NCBI GenBank assembly: GCA_026545765.1
Contig: CM048843.1
Span: 88,165,050 to 88,229,049, forward strand
Length of the DNA: 64,000 nt
From: Plantago major
Taxonomy: Eukaryota; Streptophyta; Magnoliopsida; Lamiales; Plantaginaceae
Reading direction: 5' to 3'
Below the pieces are notes generated by a model. That model searched no databases. It was not told the DNA's origin and worked only from the letters and a program-made list of their open reading frames with translations. The position numbers and the translations under genes were made by a program. Positions 22,176-32,824 of this stretch are shown one piece after another (within the stretch, counting starts at the first letter, position 1; every line of letters starts with the position of its first letter).

Positions 22176-22362
22176 AGACGAGTTTGAATGGTTTAAAATC
22201 TAATCGAAATGCAACGAGAAGTATCAAAACATCTCTGATTCTCGGGTCACCAAGATAAAATCAACATCGAGCTGAAATTGTTCAAAACACTTTCAGGCTC
22301 GATAAATTTTCATTTATAACCATCAAAACCAAACCCGATGTTGCGAGCAATACACTGGTCTG

Positions 22363-22738
22363 TCATGGCATCAACGGAAGGCAATTCTCTGGACTTTCTG
22401 GTGGATGGATTCCACACGAAAAACGGCTTTTACAGTCATGTGTTCTGGTTTTGAAGAATGCACAGAGTCCATTATAAGAACCCAAACAATAAACATAACC
22501 TGAACGAACTATATTGAATGCAGCGTACATAATTGTTTGTTGCAAAATTCAACTGGGATTCAACGAACTGCTTACTGGAGATCACATAACACCACGATTT
22601 CGAAACGCACCTGAACTTCAAGAGTGATTTGACCGGCAATCGTAACAAGATTTCAATGATCAGATCTTCCGGGATTTCGCAAAAACGAGCAGAATCAGGT
22701 TTGAGTTTGTTGACCGGCAACCGTAACAAGTTCTTCAT
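22363..22738 (-). pseudogene. F-box protein N-terminal fragment, frameshifted
   Basis: The frame begins [20 protein letters not shown] and continues into a good F-box: [19 protein letters not shown], then [19 protein letters not shown]. After residue about 70 the frame is lost near 22520. The continuation is readable in another frame as [15 protein letters not shown], the usual G-S-x-N-G-L block of plant F-box-associated proteins, ending near HPPESPENC. The gene then stops matching, so about two thirds of the protein is missing. F-box proteins recruit substrates to SCF ubiquitin ligases. This copy cannot encode a full receptor. Confidence 0.75.
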
Positions 22739-23103
22739 TGGTTTTCAATCTGTAGTTTTCTGCTCAGCTCTAATCATGAACAGAACATAGTTAGTTATAT
22801 AAATAGTGGCTTAATTGAAAGATTGAGTTAATTAGGAAAACTATCGAATAAAGGATTCTTTGCCTTATTTGGTGGGTTAATTGTAATTTTGGTCCCTCAA
22901 CTAAACGTTCCTTGCGATTTAACCCTCAAACGTTTATTTTATTTTTTGCAAATACTAATCTTCCCTGAACTGTGAGTTAATTATGTTTTTGGTCCCTGAA
23001 CTAAACGTCCCTTGCGATTTAGGTCCTTCAATTTTTTTAAAATTTTTTTTTCCAAATAAACAATCTTCCTTGTTTATAAAACGTTTACTAAATTCCAAAT
23101 GGA
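22739..23103. other. Intergenic DNA with a direct repeat
   Basis: The phrase GGTCCCTCAACTAAACGTTC (about 22892) recurs as GGTCCCTGAACTAAACGTCC (about 22992), each followed by CCTTGCGATTTA or TTGCGATTTA. This texture is common in ends of plant MULE-type DNA transposons, but no matching inverted end was fixed. No gene seen. Confidence 0.35.
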
Positions 23104-24043
23104 TTCGAAACAAGAATGTTAAACGCAGAACACTTTTTACTAAATGCAGAATAAATTTTTACATATTACCTATAATACCACTATTATTATAATTTACAAA
23201 ATGGTTCAATAATTTGAAAAAATTACTATTTTACCTAAAAAACATCAAACAAGTTTATTCGAATTAATTTTATCATCCGAATGAATAAATCGAAAAAACT
23301 TTTAAAAAAAAACACGAAGAACACGAAGGTGATTTTAACCAAAAACACTTTTATTTATGCATTTCAACTCTCTAACATACATCTTTGTCTTCGAATCTTC
23401 AAACAAACATAATTGAAGAACACGAAGGTGATTATGATCTTCAAACAAACATAATTAAAATTTAAGAGCAATGTTATAAATAAATAAAAAAAATAAATTT
23501 AATCAAATCATACACAGTAAAATAATATTTTTAATTACTTTAAAAAAACCGAAAAAACTCACGAAACGGACAAAATTTAATCTGGTAGATCTCAAACGCC
23601 ACGGGCGTATAAGCGACCTTGAAATTTCCGAACAACGTCTGGCGCCCCAAATTGACGGCTATTCCGGCATCCTTGAGGGCTACCAAACGTGTTTTTGGTC
23701 CTTTTTTATTTTTTATTTTTGAAATTTTGGTGAAATATTAGTTAATTTAAATATACAAACACAATAAAATAATTATAAACAGTATAAATATTAAATTAAA
23801 AAAAATATACTTCTTCATTATCGGCATAATATGGCTAATGATTGTACGACATTGATTTTTGTTGTGTTATGATACCGTAGTGTATATACGTTTATATATT
23901 TTTGAAAATGTGATAATTTGAGAAATTTTCCGAAAAATGGGACTAATTCTATATTTTTATCAGTTGAAGGGCCTTTTGCAATATATAAAAAAAATGTTCT
24001 ACATTTAGTAAAAAGTGTTCTGCGTTTAACAAGCCTCATTCGA
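23104..24043. mobile_element. Small inverted-repeat DNA element
   Basis: The left arm (23104-23155) and right arm (23993-24043, reversed) share TTCGAA, then TGTTAAACGCAGAACACTTT and the following TTTACTAAATG, with few mismatches over about 50 bp. About 840 bp of mainly AT-rich DNA lies between. Within it, 23580-23690 is a GC-richer island that stays open on the minus strand. No transposase or exact target duplication was seen, so the class is unknown. Confidence 0.5.
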
Positions 24044-24371
24044 AATGCAGATGTATAGAGTGCGAGCCCGGTCCAACACGACTAAAGGGTAGCGGCTGTA
24101 ACATTGTTCGGGCTGAAGTTTATTAAGTAACAACGTTATTCCCGGCCCATCCTTTATTAAAAGCATTGTAACCTATTTAGAATTGGCCGGGCTATTACAT
24201 TTGGGTCCAATAGCATGACCCAGGATGATCTTTAATCTGGATGACGTGCGGTCGGACCCAACATGACCACCCAATTTACAGGTTGGCCTAGTATTGTAAG
24301 CCCTCTATATTAGAAAGTTAATCAATTGCATAAAATGAGATTCAAACATATGACCTTGGATAAATTACTAT

Positions 24372-24519
24372 ATACTCCCTCCGTCCCGGTTTCATCTTCC
24401 CGCGGGCTCGGACACAAGATTTAAGAGAAAAATGAATAAAGTATGAGAGATGGTGATAAAGTAGGAAAGAGAGTTAATAAAGTATGACAATTAGTGAATA
24501 AAGTATTAGAGATAATGTA
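24372..24519. repeat. Stowaway-like terminus fragment
   Basis: TACTCCCTCCGTCCCGGTTT is a textbook Stowaway left end. It is followed by the usual GAATAAAGTATGAGAG-type interior. No matching right end is seen before or after the PIF/Harbinger element, so it is a truncated copy that the PIF element abuts or has split. Confidence 0.55.
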
Positions 24520-24898
24520 TAAGACCGAGAATATCGGCAACAGGTTGGCCATTTGTGGTGGGTCCCACCCACCACAAAAAAATTAAAAAAAATAAAATAA
24601 GTGAATGATGGGCGCCCAGACATCAAGCAACCAGCAACCTGCTGGCTGCTTGGATCAATTGGATAGGGAGGGGACAAGTGTCCCCTCCCTATTGGACCTT
24701 CTTTTTTTTAATTTCTTTATTTCTTTTAATAACTTTTTATTATCCTTTCAAAAAAAAAAAATAAAAAATATATTAAAATTCATAAAAAAATTTATCTTTA
24801 AATAGACACCAATATTACTACAATTTTCACACATCTGAAAAATCCCCTTCTATCAACTACTTTATATCTCAAACACAAATCATTTTCGGTTCTCTCCG

Positions 24899-25861
24899 AT
24901 GGATCCAAATGATCCATTTTACCCACACTATTATTCTACTTATGAAAATACACAAAACTCTCAAGCATTTCCTAGTTATGAAACAAATATGGGTACCCAA
25001 TTTCCTCCGAATCTTACTCAGAATAACCCTCCTAATCTTACTCAAAATAACACTGAACCCGAAGTTGAAACGAACTCAACCAATGTATCCGTGAATTGGG
25101 AGCCCCTTGAAGATGTAGCCCTAATGTCAGCTTGGGTTTACGTGGGTGGAGATGCAATTACCGGCACTAATCAAAAAGGTGATACTTTATGGAACAAAGT
25201 TCTCAAGTTGTATGAGAAATCCCGGGAAGAAAATCCTGGTACACTATCAAAGCGAACTGTGGAGTCAATGAGAGGTCATTGGTCGCGGCTCAACAAAAAT
25301 GTTTCGAAGTGGATTGGTGCATACAAAGAAGCCTATCGCCAGAAAACGAGCGGAATAAGTATGACAGATGTTGAAAATGCAGCTCATAAGATTTATGGAA
25401 AGAGTGGATTTCCGCATACTCTTGTATTTGAACAAGTTATGCGCCATGTACCCAAGTGGGAGTTGAATGTTGGTGGTGACCATAGGAGGCCTCATCCAGA
25501 TGCACCGGATTCCGAGGAAGAAGGTCATGGCAATTCAAAAAGATCAAGAACCGATGATGAAGGTCCAACCGAATCTGCTCCAGAATCTCCGGTGAGTGGT
25601 GCTTCAACAATAAATCGTCCTACCGGTAGAGATGCGGCCAAAGCCAAGCGAAAGGGAAAAGCAAAAGAATCATCATCATCATCAGGCCCTGCTACAATTC
25701 CAGATGAATTTACTAATGAACTTCGTGCGATGAGGATCACGCGTGAGAAAGAACTTGAGTCAATGAACAAGTTTGGGAATGAAAGGATTGAATTGGAGAA
25801 AAAGAAGCTAAATGCAAATATGTTGAGTGTGTTGTTGGCAAAACCAAATCTATCTTCATAA
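24899..25861 (+). CDS. PIF/Harbinger ORF1, Myb/SANT-like DNA-binding protein
   Basis: An intact 320-residue frame. The N-terminus is Asn/Pro/Thr-rich. Residues about 66-150 form a Myb/SANT-like trihelix (VNWEPLEDVALMSAWVYVG, then SMRGHWSRLNKNVSKW). A linker with acidic and basic patches follows (residues about 200-260, with AKAKRKGKAKESSSSSGP), then a C-terminal helix rich in Glu, Lys and Met, as in NAM-associated C-terminal domains. In this superfamily ORF1 binds element ends and helps carry the transposase into the nucleus. Host databases often mislabel such proteins as glutathione S-transferase T3-like. No defect was seen. Confidence 0.88.
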   Translation: MDPNDPFYPHYYSTYENTQNSQAFPSYETNMGTQFPPNLTQNNPPNLTQNNTEPEVETNSTNVSVNWEPLEDVALMSAWVYVGGDAITGTNQKGDTLWNKVLKLYEKSREENPGTLSKRTVESMRGHWSRLNKNVSKWIGAYKEAYRQKTSGISMTDVENAAHKIYGKSGFPHTLVFEQVMRHVPKWELNVGGDHRRPHPDAPDSEEEGHGNSKRSRTDDEGPTESAPESPVSGASTINRPTGRDAAKAKRKGKAKESSSSSGPATIPDEFTNELRAMRITREKELESMNKFGNERIELEKKKLNANMLSVLLAKPNLSS

Positions 25862-26380
25862 GAAGAAGACCTCAAGAATCGCCTGTTGGGAGAGTACTTT
25901 ACCTACTTGTAATTTTAATTAATTATGTTATGTTGTCGTTATGTATTACTATGTTTTCGTGTTATTTCAGTTGTGTTTGATTAGTTCTATCATGCATGAT
26001 TATGTTTGCAATAAAATATATTGTGTTTAGATTTGCAAATCTTTATGTTATATTTTGTCTATAGCCTAGTATATATTCTACTTTGGATCCATGAACTTTT
26101 GTCAGTCTATCCTACTTTCATTTTTTTCAAGATATCTCACATGATTCTTCTACTATAGTCCAATCAACTTTTACTTTTGCCATTGCATAGTTCATTCAAC
26201 TTTATTGCAAGTAGTGTATCACATGATGATATAGTTGGAGATATGATTTACGTGGCTAGGAATGGCTCAGGTACATTTCTAACTCTCTTTAAATATGGCT
26301 GAGATCATTACCATACTCACACTCAAGTCTTCCTCACCCCTTCCATTTCCTCACAAGTAGTGTATTTTCAACTAAAAATA

Positions 26381-27643
26381 ATGTCATCAAATGAGCACAT
26401 ATTCCATGGTTCTAATTCGGGTGATGATTCTTCTAGTTTCATCGAAATAGATGAGTGGGAAGAACGTGTTGCACAACAAAACCAAACACTTAACCGCATT
26501 ATCGAGGATGTGGTCATTCAAATTCCTACTCTGTTACCTACGAGACCACAATATTAGAGCTAGGGCGCCATATTGAGCATTCGTGAGGAAGGCCATCAAA
26601 ACTTGTTCAAAATGTATTTCAGCTTTTTCCGGAACCAATCTACCGGAAGACACTTTCACGGAGGTTTGAATGAGAAAGCACGTGTTCGAACGTATAATGG
26701 AAAAGCTTCGATTTACGAATATTTTCAACAAAAGCGAGATGCCACTGGTCGACTAGGTATGTCTTTGATTAAAAAATGCACTGCTGCTATAAGAGTTTTA
26801 GCCTATGGAACACCACCGGACGTGCATGATGAGTGCCTGCGAATGAGCGAGCAGGTGATAAGAAAATAAGTTATGAAGTTTGTAGAAGGCGTAATTGACA
26901 ACTTTGGGAATGAATACCTCAGGAGTCCAACAGAAGAAGACATGGCGCGGCTTCTACATATTGGTGAACGACGCGGATTTCCAGGAATGATGGGCAGTAT
27001 TGATTGCATGCACTGGGAATGGAAGAATTGTCCTCTCTTAAGGTGGCAATATCAAGGAAGAAGTGGGAAGCCAACAATCATTTTGGAAGCTGTTGCATCA
27101 GAAGATTATTGGATCTGGCATGCATTTTTTGGAACCCCAGGTACGAACAATGATATTAATGTGCTACACAAATCTCCTGTTTTCAATGATATTTTATCAG
27201 GCTGAGCGCCAAAAGTCAATTACACTGTTAATGGTCATGAAAGAAATATGGGATATTACCTCACTGATGGAATTTATCCGGAATGGGCTGGATTTGTGAA
27301 ATCTATTAAGGCTCCTATTATTCGCAAGCACAAGTTATTTGCTCAACATCAGGAGGCTGTTAGGAAAGATGTTGAGCGGGCTTTTGGTATTCTACAAGCT
27401 CGTTTCTCTTTTATTAAACAACCATGCCTTCTATGGGATCGACATGCCATGGGGAAAATTATGATTGCTTGTATCATCCTCCATAATATGATAGTTGAAG
27501 ATGAAAGAGACACTTACCTAAACTATACCGATCCCACCGAATTCATGAAAGATCGTCCCGGACGACATGTGAATGAAGATGATGATGAAGAAGACGTTGT
27601 TGATCCTATTTTCAACTACTCCTTGAGCGAGTTGCAAGTCTAG
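26381..27643 (+). pseudogene. PIF/Harbinger transposase (DDE superfamily) with in-frame stops
   Basis: One continuous frame is broken only by stops at 26555, 26561, 26867 and 27203. Near the N-terminus of the catalytic region, about 26573-26660, the match is poor, suggesting a deletion or local frame change. The catalytic triad is intact: D in GSIDCMHWEWKNCP (27002), D in GTPGTNNDINVL (27152) and E in VERAFGILQARF (27374). The family phrases KCTAAIRVLAYGTPPD and YYLTDGIYPEW are present. The protein would cut and rejoin element ends. Stops make this copy non-functional unless read through. Confidence 0.9.
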
Positions 27644-28182
27644 CCGATATATGACTAACGAGGGCGACCATAGCGAAATGGTCTGAGGAACTTATGAACG
27701 ACTTAATTGAGCACATATGGGAGCATTTTAATGATGAGGAGGACTGAATATGTAATTTTTCAATTTTTTTATCTTTAAGCAGCGTTTTTATTTTGCATTT
27801 ACATTTGAAGCGTTGTAATTTTTTTTCCATGTAATTCTGTAATGTAGTTTTAAATTGCCACATCACCTTGTATTTTAATTTTTCAAACTAAATTAATGTT
27901 TTTAATATTATATTATAATTATTATATATTATAATTATTTAATATTTCAATATTTTACTATTATATTTAATTATATATTAAAATTATTTTATGATAATAA
28001 TGAAAAGAATAATAAAATTTATTGAATCGGTTGGGTTGGTGGTGGTCATGGATAAACTTGAATTTTATTGTTGTGGTTGGATTGGTTGGAGGTTGGGTAT
28101 GTAAAGGAGAGAGAAATTAATTGTTTATTGAGAAGGTTGGATGTTTGGGGTGTTTGGGTGGTTATGGATATTTATGGTCTAA

Positions 28183-28860
28183 AGTAGAAGATAGATTTTC
28201 CAATTAAGGGATAGGATGATGAGGTTGGACGGACTAACACAGAGAGAAATTTCATAGATGAACTAAACAGCAACATGAACAATAATGGCAATCTTGGAAA
28301 TGGTAATTTGGATGCTACATGTCTGCCATTGCACATGATTAGTAATTTAGAAAATTCAGTTTGGACGGTTTGCACACACGTATTAATCTCTATCTCAATC
28401 ATAATTTTCTAAATTAAAATTTTTGCAAACTAACACAAATAATTTAGTATAATCAAATCAGACTAGAAAATTATAAAACAGAAAACTAGGCGAGTGATTT
28501 GTACAAGTTTCGAGTCTAGCACACCAATATTAAAACTCAATTATCGAGCTATAATTTATCTTTCAACCTCGAATTAGTTCGATCAGTGAGTTTTTTGCAA
28601 GCCAAATTCGAGTTGCTCGAAAAAAATTCCGGTTTGTAGGCCAGATTCAGAATTTCATCTTATCTAGTTCCCCAAACTCAGTAGAAGGTTGTAATATTCA
28701 TTCACCGATCCCCCAATTTGAGCGTAAATATATTATTTATTGATGGAGTTGTTTACACTATAGATCAGAACTTTTATACCATTGCCATAATTTATCTCAT
28801 CTATAATCTCGAATTTATCCGATCATTCATTCTAGTTCCCCAAACTCTAATCTGCCAACA
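28183..28860. other. Intergenic DNA upstream of the methyltransferase fragment
   Basis: Mostly AT-rich. TTCCCCAAACTC occurs near 28667 and CCCCAAACTCTAATCTGCC near 28839, and each copy sits downstream of a similar TTATC(T)-type stretch, which suggests a local duplication. It could include the old promoter of the methyltransferase. No gene seen. Confidence 0.35.
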
Positions 28861-29118
28861 ATGGACAAAGCAGCCAAGTCATTCCCAAATGAGTTATTAG
28901 CATTATCAAATAGATCAGAACAATTGTCCTCTGATGAGCTTCTTGGAGCTCAAGGCCATGTATGGAACCAAGTATACAGCTTCATAAACTCCATCTCTCT
29001 CAAGTGCGCAGTTCAGCTTGGAATACCAGATGTTATCAGTACTGATCCTTCCCTGATGTCGAACGATAGACTATCTCGTGTACTTTCTTCGATTTCCCTC
29101 CATGGTGTAGTCTGCTAA
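28861..29118 (+). pseudogene. Plant O-methyltransferase N-terminal fragment
   Basis: After the ATG the frame gives LLGAQGHVWNQVYSFINS, then SLKCAVQLGIPDVI, the dimerisation helix segment typical of class II plant O-methyltransferases acting on phenolics or flavonoids. The match fades after about residue 60, and the frame ends at 29116-29118 with no SAM-binding domain. The next 50 bp lead into the 3' end of transporter copy B on the other strand. It is a truncated gene piece of roughly one sixth of the usual 360-residue protein. Confidence 0.75.
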
Positions 29119-30408
29119 GATTTAAGCTACTGTGGAGTACTACTGCTCAAGAATCATACTTGATCACATTGACTAGGGATTGAAAAAGTTGGCATGGAAA
29201 TGGTGAACTACCAGATTCCAAACAGCTCCAACAAATGTTAAAATGCTCAACGCTACGCCTAGTGAACCGAGGCCTAGGTTAAGGCACCACATTCTGCTGT
29301 AGGGGAGCGGTTTCTTGATTGACAGCCACATGAAGCACGGATAAACCAGAGTTAGAGGCAGCGCGATGGAGCCGATCAATGTAGCTAATCTTGGAATGAA
29401 TGGTAAAGCCACTGCGAAGAAGTATATAACTCCTCCAACCATGACCTTGATTGCACTCCTGACCCATCTCGGACATGGCTTGTTTTTCTTCATGACAAAC
29501 AGGAGTCGTTCAAAGTTGTCGAAACTGACCATTGCGTAGATCTGGAAGGCACATAGGTAGTTCATTATGATAATGAGGTGTGTGGCGCCAATTATGTATT
29601 TCAAGATATGGTCCTGCTGGAATTTGGTGAACGCGGTTAGTACTCCTCCATTTATAGTTACCTGATTCAAGCAAAAGATCGAAATTTAGTTGATTTGCTT
29701 CAGGTTAGAATTAGATCAGTAAAAAACACAGAACAAACCTAAAAATCATCACCTGATTTCCATAAGCCCAATTTCCAACTATTGCTAGTGCATACAAACA
29801 AGCTGCAATCAAAGCATATGAAATAGTCACTGCTCTCCACATAGGCTTAACTGACCGTACTTTGCAATTCACAGGCAGAGTCCCCTGTATCTCAAGAACA
29901 AGATTGTGTCCTCTGAACGCGAGTGCAATCAGTGCAACTCCATTCATGACATCGGGGAATGTGGCAAGCTCCAATGTACGAACCTCATTGGAAACAGTAT
30001 CGGAGTGGTTGCTGTAGATAACTGAGAGGACCCAAAGAATGGTACAAAATGCTATGGCAGTGATGGAACCAATGAACATAACCGGGGCCAGTGAGTTGAG
30101 GTTCAGGAAGAACATTGCTATGAGTATGGCTAAGCATATGAAAACCAAGTACCATTCAACACCATTCAGTGCATTTGCTTTGCAGTTTGAATCACTGTCA
30201 CAGATTAACTGATACAACATTTGCATCGTGGTTCCTCCCGCGTTTGTGTAAAAGACGCACGCTCCGCTTGATAAGTACAATTTTGGGAATATGCCTGCCA
30301 ACATGCCTGCTTTTGGACCTGAAATTGAGCATTTAGACGCGTAATGAGTGACTCCATATAGTCTAGTACTCCCCGGTTATAACTTGGGAGCTGTCGATGC
30401 AGACTTCC

Positions 30409-30783
30409 TGTTAGTGTTTAGGGTTGTAGAAATGGCAATTCTGGACTTCCAGTCACAATATAATCGCTTTCCTTAAAGCGTAATTCGTCTCCACTATCAG
30501 TGTACAACAGGGTTGCAGCAAATCGCTCCCAGGATACAAGGATGCCCAGAAAATCTGTATGTTTGACTACGGAATGTACTTTCGGAATCAAACTCAAGAA
30601 CTGGAATAAGCAGTAAAAGAAATGCTATATAAACAATTACTGCATATATTGTTTCCGTAGCATGAGGGAGAGACAGAAGGTTCTGGTGTTTTTTCAATCT
30701 GGAACAACCCTTCCTATTTATAGATTTCAAGAGTCATGTCTGGTACACAACTCTTCCAGAAATCTGGATAAGGACAGATGCAA
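30409..30783 (-). repeat. Partial 3' LTR of the copia element in copy B
   Basis: It matches the last 375 bp or so of the complete LTR (on minus), from the GATAAGGA(C/T)AGATG region through the TATA box to the terminus AACACTAACA. The deletion that removed RT also removed the first half of this LTR. Confidence 0.85.
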
Positions 30784-31474
30784 TGGACACAACTCCCCTT
30801 TCTCCTAATTTCTTTCTCTTAGGTTCTGGGAGTTTTACTACAGTCCTACATCCCCAAATTTTTAAGTACTTCAAGTTTGGTTTTCTCTTCTTCCACAATC
30901 CGTACGGTGTAACAGGATTATGCTTGGTAGGCACTCTGTTCAAAACATGACAAGCTTTTAAAAGTGCCTCTCCCCAAAATCCTTTACTCATTCTAGATTT
31001 GGACAACATAACCATTTCCGTTAATGTCCTATTTTTCCGTTCTGCAATACCATTTTGCTATGGAGTATAGGGTGCAGTAACTTCATGTATTATTCCAACA
31101 CTTTCGAAGTATGTTGGATCATAGTATTCACCACCTCTATCAATTCTAAGTCTTTTGATAGAAGTACCACATTAATTCTCAACTTCTGCTTTGAATACTT
31201 TAAACTTGTCTAATGCTTCATGTTTATGATTGATGAGATAAACATAACAGAAATGAGAATGATCATCTATGAAAGAAACATAATAATGTTTTCCTCCTTG
31301 AGTGGGAGTACTATGAAAATCACATAAGTCACTGTGAATAAGTTCCAACAAAACAGAATTTCTTTCAGCTTTAGGAAAAGGCATCCTATTTATTTTCGTA
31401 AGCATGCAAGTATGACATTTACTAACGTCATTCTCAATTTTAGGAATTAAACCTAGATTAACCATGCGATGCAA
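30734..31474 (-). pseudogene. Copia integrase remnant
   Basis: The first part (31172-31474) has the zinc-finger tail CHTCMLTKINRMPFPKAER, then LELIHSDLCDF and FIDDHSHFCYVYL. A stop near 31172 ends it. The second part (30734-31015) resumes with the core tail GFWGEALLKACHVLNRVPTK and the RNA-binding-like region before falling into the LTR at about 30783. The central catalytic part between is readable only across stops. Confidence 0.85.
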
Positions 31475-31494
31475 CTTTCTGAAATTAACATGTC

Positions 31495-32793
31495 CTAATC
31501 TATCATGCCATAAAGAAGAAGAATCAACAAGTAAGCAGAACTAGAACTTTTATTAGCATAGTCATCAATTACATTGAGTTTGAACATTCCCTCATACAGA
31601 TATCCCTTTCCTACAAAATCCCCTCCCTCAGTCAACACAAATTTGTCGGAGTCAAAGACTAGCTTAAAGCCAAATTTGTTCAGCAGACTGCCTGACACAA
31701 GATTCTTCCTAATTTTTGGTACATGGTACACATGAGTCAGGGTGAGAGCATTTCCAGAAGTGAACTCGAGCGGCACTTTTCCTTTTCCTTTGACAGCGGT
31801 TGCTGCACCATTTCCCAAGTAGACAACAGTGCCATCTTCTTCTGGAATGTACTCCACAAACATGGATTTGTCTTTGCAGACATGCCTTGTTGCTCCAGAG
31901 TCAATCCACCAAGCTAGGTCACTCTCAAGAAGATTGACCTCAGAAACTGTTGCCACAAACTTGTTGCCTTCAGATTTTCCATCTGTTTTCTGTTTCTTTT
32001 TCTTCTTGAGATCTGGACAGTCTTTCTTCATATGGCCAGTTTCACCACATTTCCAACATGCACCGTTTTTCTTCTTTTTGTTGGAATTGTGCTTCTGCTT
32101 TGAGTTTTTCCCTTTGGGATGCTTGTGATTCTGTTTGCTCGGACCTTCCTCCAACATAAGAGCCTTGGAGCCATCTCCACCGTCACGGAGTCGGTCTTCT
32201 TCTTCAATTTTCAGATGGCTCTCAAGATCTGCAAGAGACATTTCTTCTTTCTTATGTTTAAGTTCCTTCCTGGTAGCTTTCCAGGAAGGAGGAAGTTTGT
32301 CTATGATAGCTAAAACAATAATAGACTCGTCAATAGTCAGTGCATGTTGTTTAAACTGATTGACAATTTGCTTCAGTTCATAAAATTGCTCAAGTACTTT
32401 CCTATTATCAACCATAACATAGCGGAAGAACTTACTGGTGATAAATTTCTTACTTGTCGCATCTTCCACCAGGTTTGTTTTCTCCAATTCCTCCCTGACC
32501 TCCTTAATCGTTTGCTTCTCATGGTACATGTCGAACAGTGTGTCTGACAGCGAATTGCAGATGTGGCCCTTGCAACAATAGTCATCTTGTTCCCATTTCA
32601 GCCTGTTCCTTGTTTGTACAACCGTCTCACCATCTGCCTGTTCTGGTTTTGGAGTGGTCAGAACATACACTGCGCCCAATTGCGCCAACAGGAAGTGCAA
32701 CTTCTTTTGCCAGCGTTTGAAGTTGTCACCTTCGAATTTCTCCAACTTGACAATGTTGGTCGCAAACTCCTTCAATGAATGTCCTCCAGCCAT
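31495..32793 (-). CDS. Copia gag-protease, intact frame
   Basis: An open frame of about 432 codons from MAGGHSLKEF. Gag comes first (residues 1-240, with FEGDNFKRWQKKLHFLL and LPPSWKATRKELKH). A zinc knuckle CWKCGETGHMKKDC lies near residues 244-257. The aspartic protease follows with WWIDSGATRHVC near residue 295 and the family phrase HVPKIRKNLVSG near 356. The frame ends at LLYGMID just before the GAG-pre-integrase region. It has no stop or frameshift, unlike the rest of the element, so particle proteins could in principle still be made. An alternative ATG lies four codons upstream. Confidence 0.85.
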   Translation of the reverse strand: MAGGHSLKEFATNIVKLEKFEGDNFKRWQKKLHFLLAQLGAVYVLTTPKPEQADGETVVQTRNRLKWEQDDYCCKGHICNSLSDTLFDMYHEKQTIKEVREELEKTNLVEDATSKKFITSKFFRYVMVDNRKVLEQFYELKQIVNQFKQHALTIDESIIVLAIIDKLPPSWKATRKELKHKKEEMSLADLESHLKIEEEDRLRDGGDGSKALMLEEGPSKQNHKHPKGKNSKQKHNSNKKKKNGACWKCGETGHMKKDCPDLKKKKKQKTDGKSEGNKFVATVSEVNLLESDLAWWIDSGATRHVCKDKSMFVEYIPEEDGTVVYLGNGAATAVKGKGKVPLEFTSGNALTLTHVYHVPKIRKNLVSGSLLNKFGFKLVFDSDKFVLTEGGDFVGKGYLYEGMFKLNVIDDYANKSSSSAYLLILLLYGMID

Positions 32794-32824
32794 CTCAAAC
32801 AGCAACAGAATTACGCTTTAAGAT

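Larger units (their letters stand above)
24523..28179 (+). mobile_element. PIF/Harbinger DNA transposon
   Basis: A 3.66-kb element with two genes on the same strand, the usual PIF/Harbinger pair. TAA duplications flank it (24520-24522 and 28180-28182), as expected for this superfamily. The ends are imperfect inverted repeats: GACCGAGAATATCGGCAAC on the left and GACCATAAATATCCATAAC on the right reversed. The ORF1 gene is open, while the transposase gene carries several stops, so the element is inactive by itself. Confidence 0.85.

Noticed and set aside
30497..30730. Minus-strand ORF MKSINRKGCSRLKK..., also found at 32915-33148
   Set aside because: Both lie in the two LTR copies of the copia element; the repeat is the LTR itself, not a gene family.
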